This document shows positions 44,901 to 53,557 of a stretch of 64,000 nucleotides of DNA, piece after piece (position 1 is the stretch's first letter; each line of letters begins with the position of its first letter). The position numbers and the translations under genes were made by a program. Source of the DNA: Chryseobacterium sp. Leaf405. Its GTDB lineage: Bacteria > Bacteroidota > Bacteroidia > Flavobacteriales > Weeksellaceae. The DNA lies in contig NZ_LMQN01000020.1 of NCBI RefSeq assembly GCF_001425355.1, forward strand, positions 41,160 to 105,159, given 5' to 3'. Below the pieces are notes generated by a model. The model was not told where the DNA came from, ran no database searches, and was given only the letters and a program-made list of their open reading frames with translations.

Positions 44901-45902
44901 GGTTTGGAAACCATTGCTAAGATCAGAGAGTTATTTAATGAACGGAATGAGACTTCACCTTTGGTCATTCTTCATACCTCTTCGGAGGAGCATGATGTTA
45001 TTAATTCTTTCCGAAAAGAAGACAATTCTTATTTTCTCCTGAAGCCCATTAAGTCTGATGATCTTTATAAAACACTAAGACGTGTGGCACAGAATAACAT
45101 AATAGAAGTTGCAGCTCCGGAACATTCTGAAAAAGAACATTTTTCTTTTATGAAAGAGCTTGAAATCCTCTTGGTAGATGATAATCCGGTGAATATGGTT
45201 CTGAATAACAGGATGATGAAATCACTTACACCCGATGCAAATTTAACAGAAGTTGTAAATGGTCTTGAAGCGCTGGAAGCGTGTAAGAAAAAAGATTTTT
45301 CTATTATTCTGATGGACGTACAGATGCCTGTAATGAACGGTATTGAAGCTACACAGCAGATTCGTCTGTTACCGGGATATAAAAATGTTCCTATTATTGG
45401 TGTGACGGCCGGAAATGTGTTGGGGGAAAAAGAAAAATGTTTAGAATCAGGGATGAATGATTTCCTTCCAAAACCTCTGAGACAGACAGATCTTTCAGAA
45501 ATGCTCAAAAAGTATATTGCTGTTAAAGATGATAACGAAGCTGACATAAATTCAGATGTTAAAACAGTAACAGATAATTACATCAATATGGATATGCTGA
45601 ATGAGCAGATTGGTGGTGATGACGACTTCAAAGAAATATTTTTAAACCTTGTGATTAACGAGCTTATCCAAACACAGGATAATATTGGGACTGCTGTGGT
45701 AGTAAAAGATGCAGTCGATGCCAAAATAATCCTTCATAAGCTTAAAGGCACTGCCGGAACTGCTGGTCTTTTCAGACTTTCGGAATGTGCATTGAAATGG
45801 GAGAAAAAAGCTGATGAAAATATAGATTTTTCAGCCATGGAAAAAGAAATCAAAGAAGAAATAACAATAGGATTGGATATAATAAAAAGGTTAATACAAT
45901 AA
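41991..45902 (+). CDS. Hybrid histidine kinase: GAF-PAS(4)-HisKA-HATPase-REC-REC-Hpt
   Basis: A 1303-residue cytoplasmic phosphorelay protein with no membrane segment. Domains: GAF (about 20-155, YVGIPFVDDEGFALGTICVID), four PAS/PAC units (about 160-275, 280-400, 405-520, 530-660), HisKA with H681 in MSHEIRTPLNG, HATPase (DTGIGIP, GTGLGLTISNN), receiver 1 with D963 (LMDYHMP), receiver 2 with D1109 (LMDVQMP) and a C-terminal Hpt with H1249 (HKLKGTAGTAG). All phospho-sites are present, so the full relay is plausible: H681 to a receiver, to H1249, and then to the lone receiver gene 11 bases downstream. GAF and PAS suggest a small soluble or redox signal. Confidence 0.92.
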   Translation: MMNNIIPDNEIGRLKKLEFFDLLNLGKDPQFDVFAETACLIADCPASLIAIMESETQTIQSCIGLEIDSVERENTVCQYSIASGEVVIINDTLLDDRSRNNPLILEGGIRFYVGIPFVDDEGFALGTICVIDYKPRTITDSQITALKKLADVISNLLTTKRKIIYAEYFQQLFNISNNLICVLDDELKFKDFNPVVEKIFSLKKEEAIGLGFNQVFGEENKDELLKLKDFKSAHEISFTTSTVIEDGSSVIVEWVLKPNQELSEIFCFGINITSQTEEKSQLESSERRFRSFFENAIGLMSMHDMEGNILAVNEKGRETLHYSVDEVKNLNLRDLVPEHNWPSLNQYLDRINKNKEDIGTMILKAKNGVEQVWMYHNLVEIDKEGKPYTVSTALNVTERMALEKDLIHTKKMLEETSSVAQVGGWEVNLKKNTVLWSQSTKEIHKISHDFQPDFENAIGFYKEDSRERVKFLFNRAITEGIPYDDEFQLVRNDGVTIWVRVKAIPEFENGVCSRVFGIIQDIDVFKKMFLDIAKKEAMMQSFVTYVPVAVAMFDKDLNYISVSSRWREEFKMDEKDIIGKNLFVLSPNIPEERKEIYHAALQGKTYINEDFAINIDGKEEIQHFDLKVGPWYLSDNEIGGVIVSVQDITSAAHTNEELKNAKKIADTASRAKSEFLANMSHEIRTPLNGIIGFSDLLLRTPLNEIQTQYLNYINESGENLLNIINDILDFSKIESGKMDLLIEKSDVYDMVSQVINVILYQSQRKNIELLLNIEPGLPKTLLLDESRLKQILINLLGNAVKFTEKGEIELKVEKLRMDDKNIVLRFSVRDTGIGIPVEKQKHIFDAFTQENSSISKRYGGTGLGLTISNNILGYMGSHLSLISTPEKGSVFFFDIEIPYEISELREEDLTIKKVLVVDDNEANRIILQHMLTYKNIESTLAANGMEALQILLKGEHFDAILMDYHMPIISGLETIAKIRELFNERNETSPLVILHTSSEEHDVINSFRKEDNSYFLLKPIKSDDLYKTLRRVAQNNIIEVAAPEHSEKEHFSFMKELEILLVDDNPVNMVLNNRMMKSLTPDANLTEVVNGLEALEACKKKDFSIILMDVQMPVMNGIEATQQIRLLPGYKNVPIIGVTAGNVLGEKEKCLESGMNDFLPKPLRQTDLSEMLKKYIAVKDDNEADINSDVKTVTDNYINMDMLNEQIGGDDDFKEIFLNLVINELIQTQDNIGTAVVVKDAVDAKIILHKLKGTAGTAGLFRLSECALKWEKKADENIDFSAMEKEIKEEITIGLDIIKRLIQ

Positions 45903-45913
45903 AACTAAAAGCT

Positions 45914-46270
45914 ATGTTAATTTTGATCGCCGAAGACGACGAACTGATTCTCAAAACAATTGAGCATAAGTTATTAAAAGAAGGGCATGAAGTTATTTTA
46001 ACCCGCAATGGTAAAGAAGCCATCGAAACCTTAAAAGAACAGGATGTTGATTTGGCTATTACCGACATCATGATGCCGTTTGCTTCAGGAATTGAAATTC
46101 TTTCTGCCATACAATCTATGGGAAAACAAATTCCGGTCATTATGCTTTCTAGTATGGGGCAGGAAGAGGTAGTGCTAAACGCTTTTGATCTCGGGGCTTC
46201 AGATTTTATTGTAAAACCCTTCAGTCCTAATGAATTGATGTTGAGAATTAAAAGATTCATACCTAAATAG
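45914..46270 (+). CDS. Stand-alone receiver-domain response regulator
   Basis: A 118-residue single-domain receiver: acidic pocket EDDE at residues 7-10, phospho-acceptor aspartate in DLAITDIMMP near residue 53, switch Ser/Thr in MLSSMGQEE and Lys in DFIVKPFSPNE. There is no DNA-binding or enzymatic output domain. It is sandwiched between the hybrid kinase and the HEAT-repeat gene. The likely chain is Hpt H1249 to this receiver, which then acts by protein contact on the HEAT or glycosyltransferase membrane protein. That mode would give post-translational control of polysaccharide synthesis. Confidence 0.9.
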   Translation: MLILIAEDDELILKTIEHKLLKEGHEVILTRNGKEAIETLKEQDVDLAITDIMMPFASGIEILSAIQSMGKQIPVIMLSSMGQEEVVLNAFDLGASDFIVKPFSPNELMLRIKRFIPK

Positions 46271-46275
46271 AATAT

Positions 46276-47340
46276 ATGCTAATTTCTTCAGTACATTTTC
46301 TTTTTATTGTCTTTATTGTAATGCTGTCACTGGTAATGGCATTGGTCATTGTTGTGCTTCTTTATAATTTTATTGAATATAAAGAATCTGCCCGAGCAAC
46401 AGCCTGGTCCGGTATTATTGATAAAAAAATATCTGAAGTTATTGTTTTTGCAGATGAAGAAATACCGGTCGATTCACAATTTAATATCTTAGTCACAATA
46501 AAATCTTTCAGAACACTTTTTCTTCAAAGATTGGTCGACTCAGAAAAAAAGTTTTCGGGCGCTGCAAAAAATAAAATTAGAAATTTATTTAAAGAATATA
46601 ATCTAAGTGACGTTGCGATTCGCAAACTCAATCAGAAAAAAATAAATCTTATAGCCCAGGGAATACGCGAGCTTGCAGTAATGGATCAGGAAGAGGCTGT
46701 ACCCATGATCTCTTTGTTTTTGTCTCATCCTTCTCATCAGGTTTATCAGGAGGCTCAATATGCGATGGTAAGACTTAAAGGCTTTGATGGGTTACATTTC
46801 TTAGACACTTTTTCATCTAAGATATCAGAATGGCAGCAGCTTCAATTGCTTCTTTCGATTTCTTCTTTACCGGTAGATTCCGATATTACCATTGAAAGAT
46901 GGATGGGAAGTGCCAATGATTCAGTGGTTATTTTTACGCTTAAATTAATAAAAAAGTTTCAGCTCCTTTCTTTTTATTCTAAAATTACAGAATTATTCAA
47001 TACATCTTCTGATGAGATAAAAGTAAAAGGCATACAGACCTTAATGTCACTTGATAATCCTGAAACAGTAGCATATCTTTCCACAATATATAAAGATCAG
47101 CCTGAAGAAGTACGTATTGAAATTCTACGCGTTATAAAGGTTTCAAAAGACAATTCCTGTACAGGTTTACTCAAGCATGAACTTTTGGAAGGCAATACTT
47201 CAGGTATAAAAGTAAATGCGGCTCAGGGTCTTTATTCTTTGGGGCACCAGGGCTATTTATCTGAACTTGCCAGACGGGAAGATTTGTCGGAAGAATTAAT
47301 TCAAATTGTTAAATACGCATTGCAGGAAAAAGTATGTTAG
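46276..47340 (+). CDS. HEAT-repeat membrane-anchored protein
   Basis: A 354-residue protein with one N-terminal hydrophobic helix (residues about 5-33) and a long cytoplasmic all-helical region. Several HEAT-like repeats are visible from about 120 onward, for example ELAVMDQEEAVPMISLFLSH, GLLKHELLEGNTSGIKVNAAQ and YKDQPEEVRIEILRVIK. HEAT proteins are scaffolds. Its start is 5 bases after the receiver gene and its end overlaps the glycosyltransferase start, so it is a good candidate for the physical link between the phosphorelay and the synthase. No enzymatic motif is seen. Confidence 0.8.
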   Translation: MLISSVHFLFIVFIVMLSLVMALVIVVLLYNFIEYKESARATAWSGIIDKKISEVIVFADEEIPVDSQFNILVTIKSFRTLFLQRLVDSEKKFSGAAKNKIRNLFKEYNLSDVAIRKLNQKKINLIAQGIRELAVMDQEEAVPMISLFLSHPSHQVYQEAQYAMVRLKGFDGLHFLDTFSSKISEWQQLQLLLSISSLPVDSDITIERWMGSANDSVVIFTLKLIKKFQLLSFYSKITELFNTSSDEIKVKGIQTLMSLDNPETVAYLSTIYKDQPEEVRIEILRVIKVSKDNSCTGLLKHELLEGNTSGIKVNAAQGLYSLGHQGYLSELARREDLSEELIQIVKYALQEKVC

Positions 47341-50300
47341 AATTTTCACACATTGTCTATGAAACTGTTATTTGGCTTTATTTATTGTATGGAGCTGCCG
47401 TGGCGATTATTTATGGCTGGATAGGCATTTACGCATTCGGAGCTGTCTTACGATATAAAAAAGAAAATGTATTTACAGATTACAGCATCATTGCTGCTAA
47501 TCCCGATGCTCCGGTTTTCAGCCTTCTTGCTCCGGCGTATAATGAAGGAATGACTATTGTGGAAAACGTTAGATCTCTGCTGTCTCTTTATTATCATAAT
47601 CTTGAGATCATCATCATTAATGATGGAAGCAAAGATGATTCTATGCAAAAACTGATCGAAGCCTATGATCTGGAATGTGTCTCTTATTTTGTACAGGGTA
47701 AAATTGAGACCAACAAAATCAGAGGAATTTATAAAAGTAAAAATCCGGCTTTCAAAAAACTTATTTGCGTTGATAAGGAAAATGGAGGGAAGGCAGATGC
47801 ATTAAATGTAGGAATCAATGTTTCTTCCGGAGATTATCTCGTGTGTATTGATGTAGACTGTATTCTTGAGCAGGATGCAATTCTTAAACTGGCAAAACCC
47901 TTTTTGGAGCAGACAGATAAGAAAATTATTGCCTGTGGAGGGGTTATCCGTCTTGCGAACAACTGTGTTATTGAAGATGGAAAAGTGGTAAGCGTAAATA
48001 TGCCGAAAACGTTATTGGGAAGAACGCAGGCATTAGAATACATCAGAGCTTTTGTACTGGGAAGAATGGCATGGTCGCGTGCTTCAGGATTGATCCTGAT
48101 CTCGGGAGCATTTGGTGTTTTCGACCGAAAAATAGTGCTGAAATGTGGCGGTTATGATAAAAATACTGTAGGTGAAGACATGGAGCTTGTGGTAAGAATG
48201 AGACGGTACATGGAAGAGCGCAAAGAACCTTACGAAGTCATTACGATTCCTGATCCGCTTTGCTGGACAGAAGTTCCGGAAACAAAAGACATTCTGAAAA
48301 AACAAAGGAACCGCTGGATGCGCGGAACGATAGAAACACTCTGGAAGCATCGCAAGCTGATGTTGAATCCTAAATACAAGAAACTTGGAATGGTAAGCAT
48401 TCCTTACTGGTTCTTTTTCGAATTTTTGGGTCCATTAGTAGAATTTTCAGGTTACATTGTTTTTATTATTTTTCTTATTCTTGGTATCATCAATTGGTCT
48501 TTCTTCTTAATTTTATTGGCACTGGTACTTTCTATGGGATTCCTGTATTCTGTTTACGGAATTTTGGTAGATATGGTAAGTCATCAGGTTTATAGCAAAA
48601 GAAAAGATTTTTTGTCTTTAATAGTCACTGCTTTTTCGGAGCCTTTTTACTTTCATCCGATTACCGTTAGGGCAGGAGTGAGTGGATTTATTGATTATTT
48701 TAAAAAGTCGCATGGCTGGGGTGAGATGACGAGACAGGGCTTCAGCCAGAATACAAAAAATTTACCTTTAAAAGAAAAAATCTGGGCAATTCTGAAAAAT
48801 GGTCTCAGGAAATGGGGTGCTTTTGCTGCCGTATTCAGTATTCTTTTTCTTTTGGGAATTACTGCAGAGTGGCTCTGGTATCGGTTTGTCTTTACACAAG
48901 TGGATTCATCTGCTATCGTTGGATCGCTTTTTCTGGATAATGTAGTATTTATATTTGAATTGATGTTTGGGTTTGGTATCATATATCTTATACTAAATTT
49001 CATTAAAGAAAGTTGGGCAAAAACATTAGCAGTAATTAGCTGTGGGTTAGTTGTTGTCATACAATATTTGCTGTTTCTGTATTTTTCGGAATCGGGAAAT
49101 TTACTTGGCGCAGATCTTATATATTACAGCAAGCCAGAATTAAAACAAATCCTACAGGCGAGCGGAATGCTTACTTTTCAAAATTATGCATTACTGGCAA
49201 TTTTATTGGCTGTGTCGCTAATTCCTTTATTTATGTCGGGGCGCTCAGGTTTCAAATCTATTTATCCGGGAATTGGCTTTTTAACAATAGGCTTGATCGC
49301 TTTTTTTGTTCCAGTAGATATTTTAGGATTTAATAATTTAAATGAATTCAATCAAAATGCTGCCAAAAGTAAATGGGGATATTTCTTTAAAGCCAACGAA
49401 GAAAATTTTATCAGCGATCATCCTGAAATTACAGATCTGATCAATAATGATAATGAAATGGTATTAAATAAGAATATGCTTAACGACGAATATCCTTTTT
49501 GGAGAAAAGAAGATACACCAGACTTTCTGGGACAGTATTTAAATAAATCTGATGAGATTCCTAATCTGGTATTTGTTGTTTTGGAAGGTTTTGGTCATGC
49601 TTATACATCTCCAAAAGGGTATATTGGGAATTTCACACCTTTTCTTGATTCCCTTTCTCATAAAAGTCTTTTTTGGGAAAATAGTTTGAGCTCTGCCGGC
49701 AGAACTTTTGCAGCATTACCTTCACTTACAGGATCTTTACCTTTTGGAAAAAATGGTTTTCTGGAAATTAAAGAAACTCCTGATCATTTTAATCTTTTCA
49801 ATGTATTAAAATCGAATGGGTTCGAAACCGGGTTTTATTATGGCGGAAATCTTATTTTTGATGGATACAGAGAATATCTGGAATACAATAAAGTAAATAA
49901 TATTGTTGATATAGGTTCGTATGGTGCTTCTTATCGCAAACTTCCTGTCAATGACGATAATGAAAGCTGGGGCTATGAAGATCAGGCAGTCTTCAAAAAA
50001 GTGCTTGAAAAACAAAAGGTTCAGACGCAACCTTATTTTAACATGATTCTCACACTTTCTACGCATCATCCTTTTTTAATAAATAATAAAGATTATTATG
50101 AAAAGATATACAATGAGAAATTAAAATCAAATGCTTTGACCACCGAACAAAAAAAATGGGCGGTAGAATACAAAAAACAACTAGTCTCGGTTTTAAATGC
50201 GGATGATGCTTTGAAACATTTTTTTGAAAATTATAGTAAAAGACCGGATTTTGCCAAAACTATTTTCTTCATCACAGGAGATCACAGTATGCCGGAGATT

Positions 50301-50759
50301 CTTCTTCAGTCTAAAATAGACAGATTCCACGTACCGATGATGATTTATTCGCCTCTGTTGAATGAGTCGAAAAGATTCCAGAAAACAATGAGTCACTTTG
50401 ATATTGCTCCTTCCATTTTGGCATATTACCGCAAAAATTACAATCTACACACTCCGTCTACTGTAACGTGGGTAGGTAAAGGTCTTGCTCCGGATTCCGA
50501 GATCAGTAAAAGTGATATTCCGATCATGCAGAGTAAGAGTCTGTTAACAGATTTTGTCTCAGAAAAGTATTATTTACATAATGGAAATCTTTTCATACTC
50601 AATAATTCTGAAGAAGACATACTCAATAATTCTGAGATTTTCAAAAAGGTAAACGGTCGTTTTGATCAGTTTAAAAGAATGAATTCTAAATTTTATCAGA
50701 CTAAAAAACTGATACCTGATTCTGTATTCACCAATTTTATGAAAAAAGCAGTCAAATAA
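47334..50759 (+). CDS. Fusion of processive GT2 glycosyltransferase and LtaS-like phosphotransferase/sulfatase domain
   Basis: A 1141-residue inner-membrane protein. After one N-terminal helix comes a GT2 domain (about 60-350) with LLAPAYNEG, IINDGSKDDS, DVDC (D173, D175), GED (D282) and QRNRW (Q324, R327, W328), the set found in processive synthases such as PgaC and BcsA. A multi-helix region (about 360-645) follows, then an extracytoplasmic alkaline-phosphatase-superfamily domain (about 735-1080): VVLEGFGHAYTSP, nucleophile T791 in AGRTF, LSTHHPF and TGDH (D983, H984), as in lipoteichoic acid synthase or phosphoethanolamine transferases. Predicted job: polymerise a glycan and add or process a phospho-substituent as it emerges. 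It overlaps the HEAT gene by 7 bases. Confidence 0.85.
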   Translation: MLEFSHIVYETVIWLYLLYGAAVAIIYGWIGIYAFGAVLRYKKENVFTDYSIIAANPDAPVFSLLAPAYNEGMTIVENVRSLLSLYYHNLEIIIINDGSKDDSMQKLIEAYDLECVSYFVQGKIETNKIRGIYKSKNPAFKKLICVDKENGGKADALNVGINVSSGDYLVCIDVDCILEQDAILKLAKPFLEQTDKKIIACGGVIRLANNCVIEDGKVVSVNMPKTLLGRTQALEYIRAFVLGRMAWSRASGLILISGAFGVFDRKIVLKCGGYDKNTVGEDMELVVRMRRYMEERKEPYEVITIPDPLCWTEVPETKDILKKQRNRWMRGTIETLWKHRKLMLNPKYKKLGMVSIPYWFFFEFLGPLVEFSGYIVFIIFLILGIINWSFFLILLALVLSMGFLYSVYGILVDMVSHQVYSKRKDFLSLIVTAFSEPFYFHPITVRAGVSGFIDYFKKSHGWGEMTRQGFSQNTKNLPLKEKIWAILKNGLRKWGAFAAVFSILFLLGITAEWLWYRFVFTQVDSSAIVGSLFLDNVVFIFELMFGFGIIYLILNFIKESWAKTLAVISCGLVVVIQYLLFLYFSESGNLLGADLIYYSKPELKQILQASGMLTFQNYALLAILLAVSLIPLFMSGRSGFKSIYPGIGFLTIGLIAFFVPVDILGFNNLNEFNQNAAKSKWGYFFKANEENFISDHPEITDLINNDNEMVLNKNMLNDEYPFWRKEDTPDFLGQYLNKSDEIPNLVFVVLEGFGHAYTSPKGYIGNFTPFLDSLSHKSLFWENSLSSAGRTFAALPSLTGSLPFGKNGFLEIKETPDHFNLFNVLKSNGFETGFYYGGNLIFDGYREYLEYNKVNNIVDIGSYGASYRKLPVNDDNESWGYEDQAVFKKVLEKQKVQTQPYFNMILTLSTHHPFLINNKDYYEKIYNEKLKSNALTTEQKKWAVEYKKQLVSVLNADDALKHFFENYSKRPDFAKTIFFITGDHSMPEILLQSKIDRFHVPMMIYSPLLNESKRFQKTMSHFDIAPSILAYYRKNYNLHTPSTVTWVGKGLAPDSEISKSDIPIMQSKSLLTDFVSEKYYLHNGNLFILNNSEEDILNNSEIFKKVNGRFDQFKRMNSKFYQTKKLIPDSVFTNFMKKAVK

Positions 50760-50764
50760 ATGGA

Positions 50765-51994
50765 TTAAAACGTTCGGGTGTATCCTAATGTAATGTCAAA
50801 TTGATTTCCTTTTTCATTAGGTCGATATTCCTGATTATAATACATTGTACCAATTGAAAACAGATTTCTTTTCATAGAGAAATTATATTCACCGCCTATT
50901 TTAAAGGTTTTTAACTTAAAAGTTTCATTTTCCAGAAGGTTGTTGCGGGATTCTTCTGGACTAATTCCCGTACCAATCTGGAATGCAAAATAATCCTGCG
51001 CACTTTTTGTGTAATAACGTACTGTGCCCGTATAAGAATGAGAAATATTTTTATTGCCGGGTGTAAGGTAAGTTCGGATATTAAACCAGAAGTTTTTATA
51101 ATATTTTCCTATTGAGGCCGTATACATCCAGATATTATTGCTGAAATAAAGCTGCCTGTAACCAATTTCTGCCTCAAAGCTATGCGGAAGATTTGCATTC
51201 AAAGAAACGCCGGTACGGTACTTTGGAAAAATACCGACATCATTAGAATATGCCCCTCCTACATAAAGATAAAATGTATTTGATAGCCTGGGATAAGCTT
51301 CCAGTTCTATCTGTGTACCGTTTTCGGCAAATTTATTCGCATAATTTGCTCTTAAGATAAAAGATCCTATTGAGGTTACCCTTTTATAACCTACACCTAC
51401 GATATGCCAATCATCGGTAAACTGTTTATCAAAATGAGAGTAATTGTAGGTAATGTTTATGGCATTTTTGGAGGTGAGATCATTAATTTTCACAGCTAGA
51501 CTATTGGCTTCTGTATTTTTTGGATTAATGGCTAAAAGATTTTTGATCGCTTTTTCAGCTTCTGCATAATCCTTATTGGCATAATAGGCTTTTGCTTTTA
51601 AAAGCCAGAGCGCTTCAGACTGAGGTTGATAGATAAGTCCTTTGTCAATAATTTGTACAGCCTTCATATTGTCATCGTTCCAGTATTCCAAGGAAGCATA
51701 TGCAATGAAATAATCTTCATCCTGAACATTTCTATTAGATAGTTGTTCGAAAATAGCTCTGGCTTCAGCGGTATTTTTGGTCCAAGTGTATAATCTCCCT
51801 AAAAAAACAGATATATCTGTGTAATTGGGAGCTTTTTCCAATGCCTGTTTTGCAATCTCAATAGATTTGGAATAATCTTTTTCTTCGAAGGCTGTTGTTC
51901 TGGCTTTTGCGAATAGCTCGTCCGCCGAAAGTTCCTGGCTGTAAGCCTGAAATGGAAGTAATAGTAATAATAAAAATCCAAAATTTTTTCTCAT
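50765..51994 (-). CDS. YaiO family outer-membrane barrel with periplasmic TPR domain
   Basis: A 409-residue outer-membrane protein on the opposite strand, its stop only 5 bases from the stop of the synthase. Signal peptide at 1-19 (AYSQE), then about 150 residues of TPR helices (SIEIAKQALEKAPNYTDISVFLGRLYTWT, EALWLLKAKAYYANKDYAEAEKAIKNLL), then a 16-strand-like YaiO barrel (YNYSHFDKQFTDDWHIVGVGYKR) ending in Phe. The TPR-plus-barrel layout is that of the PNAG exporter PgaA in a shorter form. E. coli yaiO also neighbours a GT2 gene. Predicted export channel for the glycan made by the adjacent synthase. Confidence 0.85.
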   Translation of the reverse strand: MRKNFGFLLLLLLPFQAYSQELSADELFAKARTTAFEEKDYSKSIEIAKQALEKAPNYTDISVFLGRLYTWTKNTAEARAIFEQLSNRNVQDEDYFIAYASLEYWNDDNMKAVQIIDKGLIYQPQSEALWLLKAKAYYANKDYAEAEKAIKNLLAINPKNTEANSLAVKINDLTSKNAINITYNYSHFDKQFTDDWHIVGVGYKRVTSIGSFILRANYANKFAENGTQIELEAYPRLSNTFYLYVGGAYSNDVGIFPKYRTGVSLNANLPHSFEAEIGYRQLYFSNNIWMYTASIGKYYKNFWFNIRTYLTPGNKNISHSYTGTVRYYTKSAQDYFAFQIGTGISPEESRNNLLENETFKLKTFKIGGEYNFSMKRNLFSIGTMYYNQEYRPNEKGNQFDITLGYTRTF

Positions 51995-52315
51995 TGAAAT
52001 TAGCTGAATGATATCAAAACAAATATATTGAACTTTTGTAAATTTAAAAGATATTATTCCTGATATTATAAGGTATTTATAAAAATAATTAAGATAGTTA
52101 TGTATTTAAATGTATCGTATATTTAATTGTTTTTCAGTCGTACAAGCCATAAAATTGATTTTTACATCAATTATATTATTAAACAAATTTATTGATAAAT
52201 AGTAATGAAAAGAATAGCATAGCAAGTATTCTTATTTTTAAATTAACAAAATTTAACGTTTCAAGTGTTTTTTTTCTTGATTTACTTCTCGGGAAGCTAC
52301 AAGGTGCAGGGATGA
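51995..52315. other. 321-base AT-rich intergenic region
   Basis: The minus-strand promoter of the YaiO gene lies at its left end (52020-52027). The remainder is AT-rich and shows no gene, terminator or repeat that I can support. Confidence 0.5.
52020..52027 (-). promoter_or_regulatory. -7 element of the YaiO gene
   Basis: Reads TATATTTG on the minus strand, a perfect TAnnTTTG, about 26 bases before the start at 51994. The hybrid kinase operon has the identical octamer (41883-41890). Confidence 0.5.
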
Positions 52316-53549
52316 AAATCTATTAATTTTCATTGCGGCATTAAGGACAAGCTTGTTAAAAAATACATTAAATACAGCAAAAACAAGAGTCATACGCTAA
52401 GTCTGGTTCACATGTCAAAAGAAGACGAGCTGATCTGGAACAACATAGACAAAAATGTTTCTTTAAGAAATAATGTATATACCAAAGATAAAAATCTGAA
52501 AGAAATTGGCAAAAGGCCTAGTATCTTTTCTTATACAGCAATAGCTGATTCCAGGAACGAAAAAGCGGACAGTCTAAAGATCAAATTTGAAGATCAGAAT
52601 CTTATGAAATGATTTTCCTGCCCAGAAAAGCCAAGGTGATGGATCTTAATAAAATTCATTCCTACCTTTCTATTAAGTACGGAATTTCTTTAGAAAAAGG
52701 AAAATACTACGAAAGTGATGGCAAAGTAATCTGGGATTCGGAAAGACATGCAGATTATAAATACCGTCCAACCGGATTAGGAAGAGATGATGGTAATGAA
52801 CTTTATCAGAAACAATCATCTAATCAGGCAAATCCTTTTTTAGCAATCGGAATAAACGATATTAAAAGGACGAATTCTGAAAATCCCAGCATTATTGACA
52901 ATCATAATTTTGTGATCTGGTCGGATGATAATAAAGCAATGTCTTTAAAAAATGAAAAAGGGTTGGAGATTTTAGAACGAAATTTGGAAATAAATTTCAT
53001 TGGGAATAAAATTCCAAACGGATTACAGAGTGAGAATCACGAAAGAGTCTATTAATCCACGTTTACTTCCACTTTCATACTGGATGTTAATAAAGAAATA
53101 CAACGGTGAGATTAAAAAAATTGGAGGAGTTGAAAATGAAAATTATGTTACTTTCAATAAAGTAGATTTTTAGATGCTTTTGACTCTACTGATCAAGCCC
53201 ATTTTACTTTTGCAGTGGGTTTAAAAAATCAAAAAGTAAGTGATATTAATCCGCGTTCTAACTCAAACTCTGATAGCCAATATAATGAAAGGATCTTTCA
53301 CTGGAAGTTACGAAAATTACTTTGTACCCAAATCCGGTGAAAAAAGATCAGAACTTTACGGTTACTTTCCCACTGATTGAAAATTTAATTATCTCCATAT
53401 ATGATGGTGGTGGTAGATTGATTGCACTGGATAAGGTGAGCGATAATGCAAGATCTTCTATCAATCATTTGCCAATTCAAAGTTCATACCTGATTAATCT
53501 AACCCAAAATGGGAAAATTATAAAAACATTCAAATTAATCGTCGATTAA
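52316..53549 (+). pseudogene. T9SS-secreted surface protein, multiply frameshifted remnant
   Basis: Decayed fragment of a type A T9SS substrate. First piece: KSINFHCG to EDQNL. One T is missing around 52601, and LYEMIFLPRKAK is recovered in the next frame, running through SYLSIKYGISLEKGKYYESDG and FVIWSDDNKAM to a stop at 53055. Further pieces (FNKVDFLDAFDS, FTFAVGLKNQK) continue in other frames. The last piece, 53322-53549, is a recognisable C-terminal sorting domain (TLYPNPVKKDQNFTV, SSYLINLTQNGK, KTFKLIVD). The 5' end is missing, so this is the tail of a much larger gene. The next pseudogene starts 8 bases later. Confidence 0.75.
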
Positions 53550-53557
53550 AATATATC

